Source: an uncultured Prevotella sp. (GTDB lineage: Bacteria; Bacteroidota; Bacteroidia; Bacteroidales; Bacteroidaceae). Taken from it: DNA of 64,000 nt. The DNA lies in the NCBI GenBank assembly GCA_944320235.1, contig CALUGQ010000032.1, positions 1 to 64,000 of the forward strand. The letters run 5' to 3'. The position numbers were made by a program, and so were the translations under genes. Shown one piece after another: positions 54,693-63,822 of this stretch (the first letter of the stretch is position 1; each line of letters starts with the position of its first letter). The notes under the pieces were generated by a model. The model was given only the letters and a program-made list of their open reading frames with translations, was not told where the DNA came from and ran no database searches.

Positions 54693-55385
54693 TTACTCTT
54701 TGCTTTTGAGCTTCTTTAAAGCTTCTGAGCTTATCTTCGCATTAGCCAGCAAACCGCCATTAACAGGAATCTCTGATTCCTCTTCAGTATTGGATACTTG
54801 GTCTTCTTTTGCAGAAAGAGCCTTCTTCTCCCTGTCAATAGCCTGTTGGCTCTTTTTTACAGCTCCTGTTTTCTTTGGAGCAATGTAAATGAACATTTTC
54901 TTGCCTTCAAGTGACGGCATATGCTCCACTTTCCCAACTTCCTCTAAATCATTGGCAAAGCGCAACAAAAGCACCTCACCCTGCTCTTTGAAAAGAATCG
55001 AACGTCCACGGAAGAACACATATGCCCGTACCTTATTCCCATCATCCAGGAACTCTTTCGCATGTTTGAGTTTAAACTGGTAGTCATGTTCGTCTGTCTG
55101 TGGCCCAAATCGAATCTCTTTCACTTCTACTTTAGCCTGTTTGGCCTTAAGCTCTTTAGCCCGTCTTTTTTGCTGGTATAGAAACTTTGAATAATCGATG
55201 AGACGACATACAGGCGGATTGGCATTGGGGGAAATCTCAACAAGATCCACCCCTTGCTCACGGGCCATATCTAATGCTTGACGGGTAGGCACTACCATTG
55301 ACCCACCGTCGCTTACGATACGCACCTCTCGCACTCGTATCTGTTCATTGACACGATACTGATTCTTTATATTGTCATTCTTCAT
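54693..55385 (-). CDS. infC: Translation initiation factor IF-3
   Basis: A 230-aa IF-3. The N-domain reads [19 protein letters not shown] and [24 protein letters not shown], and the C-domain [21 protein letters not shown] and [13 protein letters not shown]. An acidic/Lys-rich tail of about 45 residues after the IF-3 core ([16 protein letters not shown] onward) is longer than in E. coli but common in Bacteroidetes. The start is an ordinary ATG rather than the ATT used in E. coli. Confidence 0.97.
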   Translation of the reverse strand: MKNDNIKNQYRVNEQIRVREVRIVSDGGSMVVPTRQALDMAREQGVDLVEISPNANPPVCRLIDYSKFLYQQKRRAKELKAKQAKVEVKEIRFGPQTDEHDYQFKLKHAKEFLDDGNKVRAYVFFRGRSILFKEQGEVLLLRFANDLEEVGKVEHMPSLEGKKMFIYIAPKKTGAVKKSQQAIDREKKALSAKEDQVSNTEEESEIPVNGGLLANAKISSEALKKLKSKE

Positions 55386-55410
55386 TCGACTATTTTATGT
55401 AAATCGCGTG

Positions 55411-55441
55411 CAAAGTTACTATTTTTAATACAAACAGCAAA
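55411..55441 (-). promoter_or_regulatory. Promoter of infC-rpmI-rplT
   Basis: On the minus strand TTTG at 55441-55438, a 19-base spacer and TAACTTTG at 55418-55411 lie 26 bases before the infC ATG. Confidence 0.75.
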
Positions 55442-56317
55442 ACATTTTTTGCTAATTATTTATGTTTTCACTCAAATTGCAACCGTAACTAATTGGGAAT
55501 GCATATGAAACATGCTGCCAATAGCCCCTATAGGAAATAGAACTGTCACAGACGGCTGAATAACGTGGATGGAGCTACAAGTGCCGTTTGAGGCTCACCG
55601 CAAAAGGCACAATCGAAGCGCATGCAAACGCCTATGAGGTGCGCACTGAAATTGCCTTGCCCTGACGCGGCTTGTACATCAAGGAAAAGGCGGATGCTAC
55701 TTTTAAAGATAAAACAGCAGGAGCATTTAATCGCAAAATGGCAAATAAGTTGCGTAAGACATTGGCTATCGACAATTGTAAAAACAACTGTCATTTGTAT
55801 TGCATCAACAGTGGCGAACTACCGCACAAGACCGTCGTCAAGTCAATACGAAGCGAACGGTTTTCTGAAACATATTGTCTTGAGTTCCGAATTGGCCTGT
55901 TTGGGCCTCTAAAACGCTCCATTTTAGAATCCCAAATGACCACGTCTTGCAACGCATTGATAATTAAATAGTTGCACTTGTAGCATTACAGCACTGTGGG
56001 AGATTGTCTTTACAGCATTGCATATATAATTTCCGTGAGCATTTGTCGCTTGATTTATTTTTACGTAAACGAAATAGCAACAATGATGTGAACTAGAACC
56101 ACAGAAATCAACACAAGTCTAAGATGAAACGCAACTTCAAGTCTCACCAGAAGTGTATTTTAAAGACATTTCATTACATTGCATTTGCAGGATGACTCTG
56201 CCCACATGCAGGTTGAGTCTGCCACCGTGCCTTTTCCGTTGTCATAGAAAGAAAAATTGAATGCCATCCTTGGTGCAGGCATGATTTTTGCTTCATGAAA
56301 AACATAATGTGCAAATA
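55442..56317. other. Long region without a convincing gene
   Basis: About 880 bases lie between infC and the J-domain gene. Between about 55565 and 55970 one plus frame reads through with a single TGA near 55651. It gives LTAKGTIEAHANAYEVRTEIALP, then after the stop GLYIKEKADATFKDK and TAGAFNRKMANKLRKTLA. The composition looks coding but I do not recognise it, so it may be a gene remnant. No repeat or RNA gene was recognised in the rest. Confidence 0.4.
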
Positions 56318-56325
56318 AAGGAGGG
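56318..56325 (+). promoter_or_regulatory. Perfect Shine-Dalgarno of the J-domain gene
   Basis: AAGGAGGG lies with six bases between GGAGG and the ATG at 56331. Strong anti-SD matches at this spacing are rare in Bacteroidetes and were not seen before the other genes I checked in this window. Confidence 0.85.
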
Positions 56326-56330
56326 TAATT

Positions 56331-57020
56331 ATGGCATTTATTGATTATTACAAAATTCTCGGTGTCCAACGTGACATTCCGCAAAAGGATGTAAAGCGTG
56401 CATACTTGAAACGTGCAAAACAATTCCATCCGGACCTCCATCCAGATGACCCCAAGGCAAAAGCAAAGTTTCAAGCACTAAACGAGGCATATGATGTAAT
56501 AGGCGACCCCGAAAAGAGGAAAAAATACGACCAATATGGAGAGCAGTGGAGAAACGCTGATGCATATAATGCAGCAAGCGGAGGGTCGTATAGCTATTCA
56601 AGGGGCGACACACCTTTTGAAGGCTTTGACTTCAATGCTTTCAGTGGTTGCATGGGCGGTAGTGGCTTCAGTTCTTTTTTTGAACAACTTTTTGGGAACA
56701 GGGGCAGGAACAGTTCACATGGTTTTAAAAACTATACAGGTTCTCGACAACATTCTGGCGAAATGAATGCAAATGTAAACATTGATTTGTATACTGCTTT
56801 GCTTGGAGGTGAGATTATTATCCAACTGAAAGATGGAGCCAAGGTAAAGTTGAAAGTCAAACCAGAAACCCAAAATGGAACAAAAGTACGTTTACGTGGC
56901 AAGGGGTACGACCGTGGTGACGGAACTTATGGTGACTTGATAATCACTTACAATGTCAAACTACCAACAAATCTGACAGAACGGCAGAAAGAGCTGCTTC
57001 GTGAGATGAAAATGGCATAA
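56331..57020 (+). CDS. CbpA-like J-domain protein, shortened
   Basis: A 229-aa co-chaperone. The J domain (1-70) has HPD in QFHPDLHPDD. A Gly/Phe/Ser-rich linker (about 75-145) follows, then a single C-terminal beta domain (LYTALLGGEIIIQLKDG, RLRGKGYDRGDGTYGDLIITY). There is no zinc-finger module. E. coli CbpA is about 306 aa with two C-terminal domains, so one seems absent or condensed. A cbpM partner is not encoded downstream. It has an unusually strong Shine-Dalgarno. Confidence 0.88.
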   Translation: MAFIDYYKILGVQRDIPQKDVKRAYLKRAKQFHPDLHPDDPKAKAKFQALNEAYDVIGDPEKRKKYDQYGEQWRNADAYNAASGGSYSYSRGDTPFEGFDFNAFSGCMGGSGFSSFFEQLFGNRGRNSSHGFKNYTGSRQHSGEMNANVNIDLYTALLGGEIIIQLKDGAKVKLKVKPETQNGTKVRLRGKGYDRGDGTYGDLIITYNVKLPTNLTERQKELLREMKMA

Positions 57021-57103
57021 GCCCATACAAGTCAAACATTCCCGAACCATTAAAATTCACGTTGCCAAACGTGTTCAACTTCTTGCCAAGAAGGTGAAGA
57101 CAT

Positions 57104-57128
57104 AAAAAAAGGAGTACCGCTGTACTCC
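57104..57128 (-). terminator. Terminator of the murB/MBL operon
   Basis: A perfect 7-bp stem GGAGTAC (57111-57117) / GTACTCC (57122-57128) with a 4-nt loop is followed on the minus strand by seven T. In the plus direction it could also end the J-domain transcript (CCTTTTGTT). Confidence 0.85.
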
Positions 57129-57244
57129 AACCTTTTGTTAACCTTAAATCTAATACTATGAAAAACACACTGCAAAAATACGAAGTTTATTTCAGTCATG
57201 CAAGATTCCTATATCAAAAACCGCAAATATTAGTTTTATTTAAC

Positions 57245-58006
57245 TTACATGGTAATCACCTGGCCATCGTAAGCCAATTCAAATCCAATTGGCAACATTC
57301 TATTTACGACATCATGCCTCCCGATTTGATGGCAAGAATGAATTAGCAAAGTTCGTCTTGCACTAATTTTTCTGGAAAAGTTTATCGCATCACCAACTAA
57401 ATTATGAGAATGGTGTTCACGCTCAAATCTCAACGCATTTACCACAAGCACATCAATACCTTTCAAATAAGACAACTCAGCATCATCAATAGTCTTCATG
57501 TCTGTAATATATGCCAATTGCCCTAATCTATACCCCAATATAGGCAATCTGTCATGCATTATCTCAATTGGCAAAATATCAATATCTCCAATCTTGAATC
57601 GTTTGTGAGGCATTATTTCATTTAAGTGTATATTTGGAACACCTGGATATTTGTCTTTTGCAAAGCAATATGGAATAGAATGCTTTAAATGACTCGCAGC
57701 CACTTTATTTGCATATAAATTTATATCCCCGAATTTGCAAAATGGGCGTAAATCATCTATGCCTCCCACATGGTCATAATGTGAATGTGTAATAAGCACA
57801 CCATCAATACGGCGAAATGGCACCCCTAGTGCCTGCTGCCTAAAGTCTGGCCCACAATCTATCAACAAACATGTAGTATCGGTTTCTATAATCGCAGAAC
57901 TCCGTAAACGCTTATCTTTGGCGTTCATGCTTTTACATACTTCACATTGGCATCCTATCATAGGAGTTCCGAAACTACCACCCGTGCCTAGAAATGTCAG
58001 TTTCAT
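57245..58006 (-). CDS. MBL-fold metallo-hydrolase (PhnP/RNase Z-like)
   Basis: A 253-aa metallo-beta-lactamase-fold hydrolase. The metal-binding motif is ITHSHYDHVGGIDDLRPF (HxHxDH) near residue 77, with later ligands in EIMHDRLPILGYR and HSCHQIG. The N-terminal MKLTFLGTGGSFGTPMIGCQCEVC, with a Cys pair, is typical of PhnP-like cyclic phosphodiesterases. The substrate is not certain. It overlaps the murB stop by four bases, so the two are translationally coupled. Confidence 0.88.
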   Translation of the reverse strand: MKLTFLGTGGSFGTPMIGCQCEVCKSMNAKDKRLRSSAIIETDTTCLLIDCGPDFRQQALGVPFRRIDGVLITHSHYDHVGGIDDLRPFCKFGDINLYANKVAASHLKHSIPYCFAKDKYPGVPNIHLNEIMPHKRFKIGDIDILPIEIMHDRLPILGYRLGQLAYITDMKTIDDAELSYLKGIDVLVVNALRFEREHHSHNLVGDAINFSRKISARRTLLIHSCHQIGRHDVVNRMLPIGFELAYDGQVITM

Positions 58007-59016
58007 AATATGTTTACCTCTGGAACCAAAGGAATACCAAACTTATTTGCCACATCTTCTTGTATAGCCTTACATAATCTCACAATCTCTTTTCCTGATG
58101 CAGCACCCAAATTAACAAGTACAAGTGCCTGCTTAGGATGTACCCCCGCGTGCCCAAGTGATTTTCCTTTCCAGCCGCATTTCTCAATGAGCCATCCTGC
58201 CGGTATTTTCACATGAGTAGCATCAACTATAAAATGCGGCATTCCTGGATTAGCTTTTAAAAGTTCCACAAATTTATCCTTGCCAATGATTGGGTTCATA
58301 AAAAAACTTCCGGCATTTCCTGTCACATTTGGGTCTGGCAATTTTGCATTGCGGATATCAATTATCACACTCCTCACTTGTGCTGCTGTCGGATTCACCA
58401 TTCCACGTTCATTCAATTCAGAACGAAGGTTCCCATACTCTAGGCAAGGTATGAATTGTTTAGCCAAACGGTATGTAACATGAGTTATTATATATTTTCC
58501 CCTCCATTCGGCTTTGAATTTACTATGCCTATATGCATAACCACAATCTTCATTGGAGAATTCTGCCAGTTCGCCAGTTGCAATGCCAACTGCCTCTACA
58601 TTATATATAATGTCTTTTGCTTCTGCGCCGTATGCTCCGATATTCTGAACTGCACTTGCCCCGACTTCGCCTGGAATATGAGACAGGTTCTCCGCGCCAT
58701 ACCAACCATTGGTAATACAGAGACTCACAAAATCATCCCAAACCTCTCCACTTCCTACTTTGACAAGTATATATTCTCCATCATCTTGAACTTCAATTCC
58801 CTTTATTGCGGAGTGCAAAACAGTTCCCCTAAAATCGTCGGTAAACAACAAGTTGCTACCACCACCCAACAAAAGCAGCGGAAAATCTGTAGCAGCAAAT
58901 GAACGTACCAAGCCCTGTAACTCCTCTATATTGTCATATTCAACAAATCTATTACAATGGACGTTGATGCCAAATGTATTATATGCTGATAAATCAAAAT
59001 TTCTAATGTCTTTCAT
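58003..59016 (-). CDS. murB: UDP-N-acetylenolpyruvoylglucosamine reductase
   Basis: A 337-aa FAD enzyme that makes UDP-MurNAc. The FAD-binding GGGSNLLF and NLSHIPGEVGASAVQNIGAYGAE are followed by YRHSKFK. The catalytic Ser is in NAGSFFMNPII and the final Glu in VPEVNIL. The length fits type I MurB. It is second in a minus-strand operon: DUF4348 lipoprotein, murB, MBL hydrolase. Confidence 0.97.
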   Translation of the reverse strand: MKDIRNFDLSAYNTFGINVHCNRFVEYDNIEELQGLVRSFAATDFPLLLLGGGSNLLFTDDFRGTVLHSAIKGIEVQDDGEYILVKVGSGEVWDDFVSLCITNGWYGAENLSHIPGEVGASAVQNIGAYGAEAKDIIYNVEAVGIATGELAEFSNEDCGYAYRHSKFKAEWRGKYIITHVTYRLAKQFIPCLEYGNLRSELNERGMVNPTAAQVRSVIIDIRNAKLPDPNVTGNAGSFFMNPIIGKDKFVELLKANPGMPHFIVDATHVKIPAGWLIEKCGWKGKSLGHAGVHPKQALVLVNLGAASGKEIVRLCKAIQEDVANKFGIPLVPEVNIL

Positions 59017-59025
59017 AAAAATAAA

Positions 59026-59874
59026 TTATGTTGCCAATTCTGTGAGGGCCCATTTGCCTCCCTCATTCTCAAACGTCAACTCAACTTCAAGCCCATTGGA
59101 GATGCCTCTGATGACAAAAATCTTATGGTTACTCTCTGTATATGTCTGTCCATAAATGATGTTATATATCATTTCTGTCGGCAATTCTGATGCAAATGCA
59201 GGCCAAGTATCTGCTGTAATAATCCCTTCAATCTGGCTAAAATCATCATCTGGGTCTGGCCCCGTAAATCGAACAGGGTCATGCAAACTGGCGATTTGGA
59301 AAGCAGAATCACACGAAAAACGCTGATAAAACTTAAGAAAAGAAGCGTTCATGTTCTCATACAACGGATTGAATTGAATAGAACAAAGCATCCATTTCCC
59401 GGCTTTTCGCTCAAAAACATACTGTTTAACTGTTTTTTCCTTGAAAAAAACTTTTTCTACTACAACATGTTCAACAGATGTGTCTTTCACCAGTGCCATT
59501 TGCTTTACATTATCGAAAATGAGAGTATAATATCCTTGGCGCATGAAAAAGTGCTCCATATGCCAATCTCCTTTTTCAATATGTTTTGTAAGCCCTGCCT
59601 CAATTACTGGCAAGGGAAACTTGATTCGCTCCAACTGCAGACTTCGATTAGCTGCGAAATTAAAGAAAAAGTCATCAAAAAGTTCATCAGCTGTCTTTGG
59701 CATTGGAGTTGCAGAAATCAGTTGCTCCATAGTGTCTACAGGAACCGTGTCAATACTGCAACTATCAGAAGAATCGGCTACAGCAGTTTCCTCAACATCA
59801 GCAGTCGAAGTATTCCCCTTACAGGAAAACATCAACAAGACCATTGCAGAAACCATAAACAAAAAACTTCTCAT
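59026..59874 (-). CDS. DUF4348-type lipoprotein
   Basis: A 282-aa lipoprotein: the signal peptide ends MFSC, with Cys as the modified residue. The remainder is a soluble domain (ELFDDFFFNFAANRSLQLERIKFPL, WHMEHFFMRQGYYTLIFDN, WMLCSIQFNPLYENMNASFLKFYQRF) that I match to DUF4348, a Bacteroidetes family without a known function. ATG 59874 is chosen because the earlier Met precedes the expected transcription start. The murB gene follows after 9 bases. Confidence 0.82.
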   Translation of the reverse strand: MRSFLFMVSAMVLLMFSCKGNTSTADVEETAVADSSDSCSIDTVPVDTMEQLISATPMPKTADELFDDFFFNFAANRSLQLERIKFPLPVIEAGLTKHIEKGDWHMEHFFMRQGYYTLIFDNVKQMALVKDTSVEHVVVEKVFFKEKTVKQYVFERKAGKWMLCSIQFNPLYENMNASFLKFYQRFSCDSAFQIASLHDPVRFTGPDPDDDFSQIEGIITADTWPAFASELPTEMIYNIIYGQTYTESNHKIFVIRGISNGLEVELTFENEGGKWALTELAT

Positions 59875-59913
59875 TTTAACTTTTCGGATTATTATCCGCC
59901 TCTCAAATTTCGA

Positions 59914-59921
59914 CAAAAGTA
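59914..59921 (-). promoter_or_regulatory. -7 element of the DUF4348/murB/MBL operon
   Basis: TACTTTTG on the minus strand matches TAnnTTTG and lies 39 bases before ATG 59874. It fixes the start downstream of the first Met of the open frame. Confidence 0.55.
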
Positions 59922-59964
59922 CAACTTTATTTTGATATCTTGCTCAGTTTTAACGCAAAAATAT

Positions 59965-59972
59965 TACCTTTG
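59965..59972 (+). promoter_or_regulatory. -7 element of pheS
   Basis: TACCTTTG followed by C, with a TTG 22 bases upstream, gives a pheS leader of about 120 nt. This leader contains ATG-initiated frames of 12 codons (60023) and 8 codons (60070). Confidence 0.5.
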
Positions 59973-60098
59973 CAGAAAATAAGTCTGTGAGGAGCGATTA
60001 CATTACCGCATTGATTTACAAAATGGTAAATGTTGGCTGTCAAACAGCAAGAAACTCTTAACAGACCTCATGAAATTCAAAGCGAAAAACTTATAGAT

Positions 60099-61136
60099 AT
60101 GATACTAGAAAAAATTGAACAACTTCTAGAAGAGATTAATAACATCAATGTCACAACAGCTGAAGAGATTGAAGCCATTAGACTAAAATACCTCAGCAAA
60201 AAAGGCGAGATCAGTGGTTTGATGGCAGAATTCCGCAATGTTCCAGCAGAACAGAAAAAAGTTGTCGGAATGAAACTCAATGAACTTAAGCAGACTGCCA
60301 CAGAGAGAATTAATACACTCAAGGAACAGCTTTGCAATGAAGTGAGCCATGAAGCCAACTTGGATCTTACGAGAACTCCCTACCCTATTCCTTTGGGCAC
60401 ACGACATCCACTCACCATTGTGACGAATGAGATAATAGACATATTCTCTAGAATGGGGTTCATACTTGCAGATGGCCCTGAAGTTGAAGATGACATGCAC
60501 GTATTCACAAAGATGAACTTTGCTGCAGACCATCCTGCACGAGATATGCAAGACACGTTCTTCGTTGAACACAATCCAAACGACGTTACAAAGAACATTA
60601 TACTCAGAAGCCATACCAGTTCTGTACAGGCACGGGTGATGGAAACAACCAAGCCCCCTATCCGTGTGATATGTCCAGGGCGAGTTTACCGCAACGAAGC
60701 AATTACAGCACGTGCACACTGTTTCTTCCATCAGGTAGAAGGACTATACATAGATAAAAATGTTTCTTTTACTGATCTCAAGCAAGTATTGCTGTCATTT
60801 GCCCGTGAAATGTTTGGGGCAGACACAAAAATTCGCCTTCGCCCAAGTTATTTCCCTTTCACCGAGCCAAGTGCTGAGATGGATATTTCATGTCACATTT
60901 GTGGCGGCGTTGGCTGTGGATTCTGCAAACATACAGGATGGGTTGAAATACTGGGGTGCGGAATGGTAGACCCCAATGTTCTTGAGCTTTGTGGCATAGA
61001 CAGTAAAGAATATAGTGGATATGCATTCGGCATGGGTGTTGAACGTATAACCAACTTAAAATATCAAGTCAGCGATTTAAGAATGTTTTCTGAGAATGAC
61101 GTCCGTTTCTTAAGAGAATTCGAAACGGCAAACTGA
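60099..61136 (+). CDS. pheS: Phenylalanyl-tRNA synthetase alpha subunit
   Basis: A 345-aa class II synthetase subunit. The N-terminal coiled coil (1-85; KIEQLLEEINNINV) is followed by motif 1 (LTIVTNEIIDIFSRMGF), motif 2 (TSSVQARVM, VICPGRVYRNEAITARAHCF) and motif 3 (GYAFGMGVERITNLKYQVSDLR). The open frame extends 23 codons further up, but ATG 60099 gives the normal family N-terminus. pheT is not in the window, as is usual in Bacteroidetes. Confidence 0.97.
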   Translation: MILEKIEQLLEEINNINVTTAEEIEAIRLKYLSKKGEISGLMAEFRNVPAEQKKVVGMKLNELKQTATERINTLKEQLCNEVSHEANLDLTRTPYPIPLGTRHPLTIVTNEIIDIFSRMGFILADGPEVEDDMHVFTKMNFAADHPARDMQDTFFVEHNPNDVTKNIILRSHTSSVQARVMETTKPPIRVICPGRVYRNEAITARAHCFFHQVEGLYIDKNVSFTDLKQVLLSFAREMFGADTKIRLRPSYFPFTEPSAEMDISCHICGGVGCGFCKHTGWVEILGCGMVDPNVLELCGIDSKEYSGYAFGMGVERITNLKYQVSDLRMFSENDVRFLREFETAN

Positions 61137-61156
61137 CGGCACAGACTTTACCTATC

Positions 61157-61210
61157 AGCGGCGTGGCAAGAGCATTGGCAGCATCCTGCACGCCGCTTCT
61201 TATTGTTTCA
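61157..61210 (+). terminator. Terminator of pheS
   Basis: A perfect 9-bp stem AGCGGCGTG (61157-61165) / CACGCCGCT (61189-61197) with a 23-nt loop is followed by TCTTATTGTTT. Confidence 0.7.
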
Positions 61211-61230
61211 TATATCATAAAGACAATAAC

Positions 61231-62484
61231 ATGAAACAAGAAAAACTATTCACCAAGAGTTACATCTGCATTTTAGCAGCAAATTTCTTGCTGTTTTTTG
61301 GATTCTGGCTACTTATACCTATCTTACCTTTTTATCTAAAAGAAAACTTCAACTGTCCAGAACCAATCATTGGCGTGATTCTATGCTGCTATACAGTAAG
61401 CGGATTATGTGTACGACCATTCTCAGGTTTCGTAATGGATCAGTTCCCACGCAAGCCGATTTATGTCCTATGCTATCTTGCCTGTGTATGTATGTTTCTA
61501 GGGTATATACTCACCGCTACATTGACATTGTTCATAATTCTTAGAGCCCTTCATGGGGTAGCTTTCGGAAGTGTCACAGTTGGCGGCAACACGCTCTGCG
61601 TCGACATTATGCCAAGCAGTCGACGTGGTGAAGGACTCGGCTACTACGGACTAACAAACAACACAGCAATGGCTCTTGGCCCAATGACCGGCTTGTTCAT
61701 GCACAACCACATAAACTATACTGGCATTTTCCTCACCGCTCTGCTAGTAAGTTTTTGCGGGCTACTGTGCGCATGCTCCGTAACGGCACGCATACCTGAA
61801 ACTATCCGCAAACGCATAGATGCAAAAAAGGCCGGGCATGACATCCCGACTGAATCTGTACCTCAACAACAAAAAGTTTCACTAGACCGTTTTATACTGA
61901 TAAAAGGCATCCCCGTAAGCATATCATTGTTACTGCTTTCCATACCTTATGGTGCAACAACAAATTTCGTAGCCATGTATGCCAAGGAAATAAACATCAC
62001 TGCATCAACAGGATTCTTCTTCACATTTATGGCTATCGGAATGGGGGTATCACGCATCTTTGCGGGAAAACTTGTAGACAAAGGTTACATAACGCAATGC
62101 ATTCACTATGGGTATTATCCTGTCATATTGGCATTTTGGGGACTTGGGGCTTGCCGTTTCATAGCAGAAACAAGCATTATTGCAGCAACCTCTATCTTCT
62201 TCATCGTTCCTGTCTTGCTCGGAATCGGATTCGGCGTAATGTTTCCTGCCATGAACTCCCTTTACGTCAACCTTGCCCCAAACAACCAACGGGCAACAGC
62301 CACAAGCACTTACCTAACAGCATGGGATGTTGGCATTGGAATTGGAATATTTTCGAGCGGATTCATAGCCCATATATTCACTTTCTACATGGTGTATATC
62401 ATAGGCTCTTTACTATGCGTAGTGTCAATGATATTTTTTATACACAAAGTCACTCCACATTACAACATGAATAAACTTAGATAA
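61231..62484 (+). CDS. MFS transporter
   Basis: A 417-aa, 12-span major facilitator. The cytoplasmic loop 2-3 motif reads GFVMDQFPRKPIYVLCY, and spans 4-5 contain RALHGVAFGSVTVGGNTLCVDIMPSSRRGEGLGYYG, which resembles Bacteroidetes drug-efflux-type MFS. A long central loop lies at about 188-215. The substrate is unknown. It is followed after 6 bases by the Nudix gene, so they form an operon. Confidence 0.9.
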   Translation: MKQEKLFTKSYICILAANFLLFFGFWLLIPILPFYLKENFNCPEPIIGVILCCYTVSGLCVRPFSGFVMDQFPRKPIYVLCYLACVCMFLGYILTATLTLFIILRALHGVAFGSVTVGGNTLCVDIMPSSRRGEGLGYYGLTNNTAMALGPMTGLFMHNHINYTGIFLTALLVSFCGLLCACSVTARIPETIRKRIDAKKAGHDIPTESVPQQQKVSLDRFILIKGIPVSISLLLLSIPYGATTNFVAMYAKEINITASTGFFFTFMAIGMGVSRIFAGKLVDKGYITQCIHYGYYPVILAFWGLGACRFIAETSIIAATSIFFIVPVLLGIGFGVMFPAMNSLYVNLAPNNQRATATSTYLTAWDVGIGIGIFSSGFIAHIFTFYMVYIIGSLLCVVSMIFFIHKVTPHYNMNKLR

Positions 62485-62490
62485 GCAGTA

Positions 62491-62895
62491 ATGGATATAA
62501 AGGAAACAGGAAGAACACGGGTAGTCGCAGCTGTCATAAAACGGGGAGAGCATTACTTTTGCGTCAGAAGGTGTCGCAGCAAATACACATACATATCAGA
62601 ACACTGGGAGTTTCCTGGTGGTAAAGTTGAGCAAGGAGAGGATGATAAAACAGCACTTGAACGCGAGATAAAAGAAGAGCTAGATTGGCAAATAACAGTT
62701 TGCGATCATATCGTTACCATAGATTATAATTATCCAGATTTCGGCCTTAAACTTGCCGCCTATACTTGTAAAGCACCAGCTGAAGACAACTTCAAATTAC
62801 TAGAACACACTGACTACTGCTGGCTTACTGCCGACAAGTTGCCTACACTCGACTGGACTGATGCCGATGCTGAGCTATTAAAGCACATAAAATAA
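62491..62895 (+). CDS. Nudix hydrolase, MutT/CTP-pyrophosphohydrolase-like
   Basis: A 134-aa Nudix enzyme. The Nudix box reads GGKVEQGEDDKTALEREIKEELDW, with all four metal-binding Glu of REIKEE and upstream Glu kept; the usual Gly after EEL is Asp. The small size and the WEFPGGK motif suggest MutT-type removal of damaged nucleotides or CTP-like hydrolysis. It is co-transcribed with the MFS gene. Confidence 0.9.
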   Translation: MDIKETGRTRVVAAVIKRGEHYFCVRRCRSKYTYISEHWEFPGGKVEQGEDDKTALEREIKEELDWQITVCDHIVTIDYNYPDFGLKLAAYTCKAPAEDNFKLLEHTDYCWLTADKLPTLDWTDADAELLKHIK

Positions 62896-63214
62896 ATGAA
62901 TATCCGCAATCTGCCCATGCCTGCCAATGCGCAGCTAAAGTCGGGCCGCTGCACCCCGGGCCCTGTATTCGCATATCGCAGAGCCAAACCGCCCGTTTCG
63001 CGCTGAAATATGGCCTGTTTCAGCCGACAACATGGCTTGTTTCAGAATGCAAGACAGAACGTTTTGCAACTCACTGAAAGACAGATGATTATCAAGAATG
63101 GCCCTAATGGATGTCCTTAACATGAAAGTGTAGGTGGCGGCACGTGTCAATAGGCAGGCATATGGGCAGTTTGCTGATATTCATATAAATAAAGTCTTAG
63201 CAAACTAACATACA
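62896..63214. other. Intergenic region with repeat copy 2
   Basis: The space between the Nudix and flavodoxin genes, which converge here, holds copy 2 of the dispersed repeat (62991-63090). I see nothing else. Confidence 0.6.
62991..63090 (+). repeat. Dispersed intergenic repeat, copy 2
   Basis: It aligns without gaps to 30038-30137, in the same orientation, with 11 differences in 100 by hand count. The three CCTGTTTC-like motifs (62992, 63014, 63036) keep the 22-base spacing, with one base change each in the first and third. The 3' stem-loop core is almost identical. Confidence 0.9.
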
Positions 63215-63246
63215 TAAAAATAGAGGCCAACTTCACAGCCAGCCTC
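63215..63246 (-). terminator. Terminator of the flavodoxin gene
   Basis: GAGGCTGGC (minus, 63246-63238) pairs with GTTGGCCTC (63231-63223) through three wobble pairs around a 6-nt loop, followed by TATTTTTATG. Confidence 0.65.
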
Positions 63247-63294
63247 CATATCATTAAAACTAAACAAATACTTTATGAATCTCAAAGTCTGAAA

Positions 63295-63795
63295 TTAGAG
63301 TTTGGCTTTTATCACTTCCAACCACGCATTTATTCGTTCATCTGTTTTATCATATTCATTCACGTCATCAAGTGCCAAACCGACAAACTCTCCATCAACA
63401 ACTGCTTCGCTGTAGCTGAAGTTATAGCCATCCGTAGAAGTCCTGCCAATAAAATTAGCTCCACTGTCCTTTATGCCGTCATACAATATCCCCATGGCAC
63501 TGACAAAAGAGTCGCCATAAGATTCACAATCACCACATCCGAAAAACGCAACCGTTTTTCCAGATAAATCTACCCTCTGCAATACCTTTAGCCCATCGTA
63601 CCAATCATCTTGCAATTCGCCTGCACCCCATGTCGATGTACCAAGCAGTAAGTTGTCGTGCGAGCCGATGACCTCATCTGTCAATTCCTGAACGTCTAAT
63701 GCTTTAACATTAAGCTTATCCGCAATCTTTTCTGCGATGGCCTTGCAAGAGCCTGTAGAGGAACCGTAGATAACAATTGTTTTATTCATTTCCAT
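63295..63795 (-). CDS. fldA: Flavodoxin
   Basis: A 166-aa long-chain flavodoxin: an FMN electron carrier. The phosphate loop is IVIYGSSTGSCKAIAEKI, the 50s loop TSTWGAGELQDDW, and the 90s loop GCGDCESYGDSF. The 20-residue insertion of long-chain flavodoxins is present. It can accept electrons from pyruvate oxidoreductase, whose gene lies at 44 kb. Starts at 63795 or 63789 are both possible. Confidence 0.95.
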   Translation of the reverse strand: MEMNKTIVIYGSSTGSCKAIAEKIADKLNVKALDVQELTDEVIGSHDNLLLGTSTWGAGELQDDWYDGLKVLQRVDLSGKTVAFFGCGDCESYGDSFVSAMGILYDGIKDSGANFIGRTSTDGYNFSYSEAVVDGEFVGLALDDVNEYDKTDERINAWLEVIKAKL

Positions 63796-63822
63796 TATAT
63801 CTATTGATTAGTATTTCTGGTG

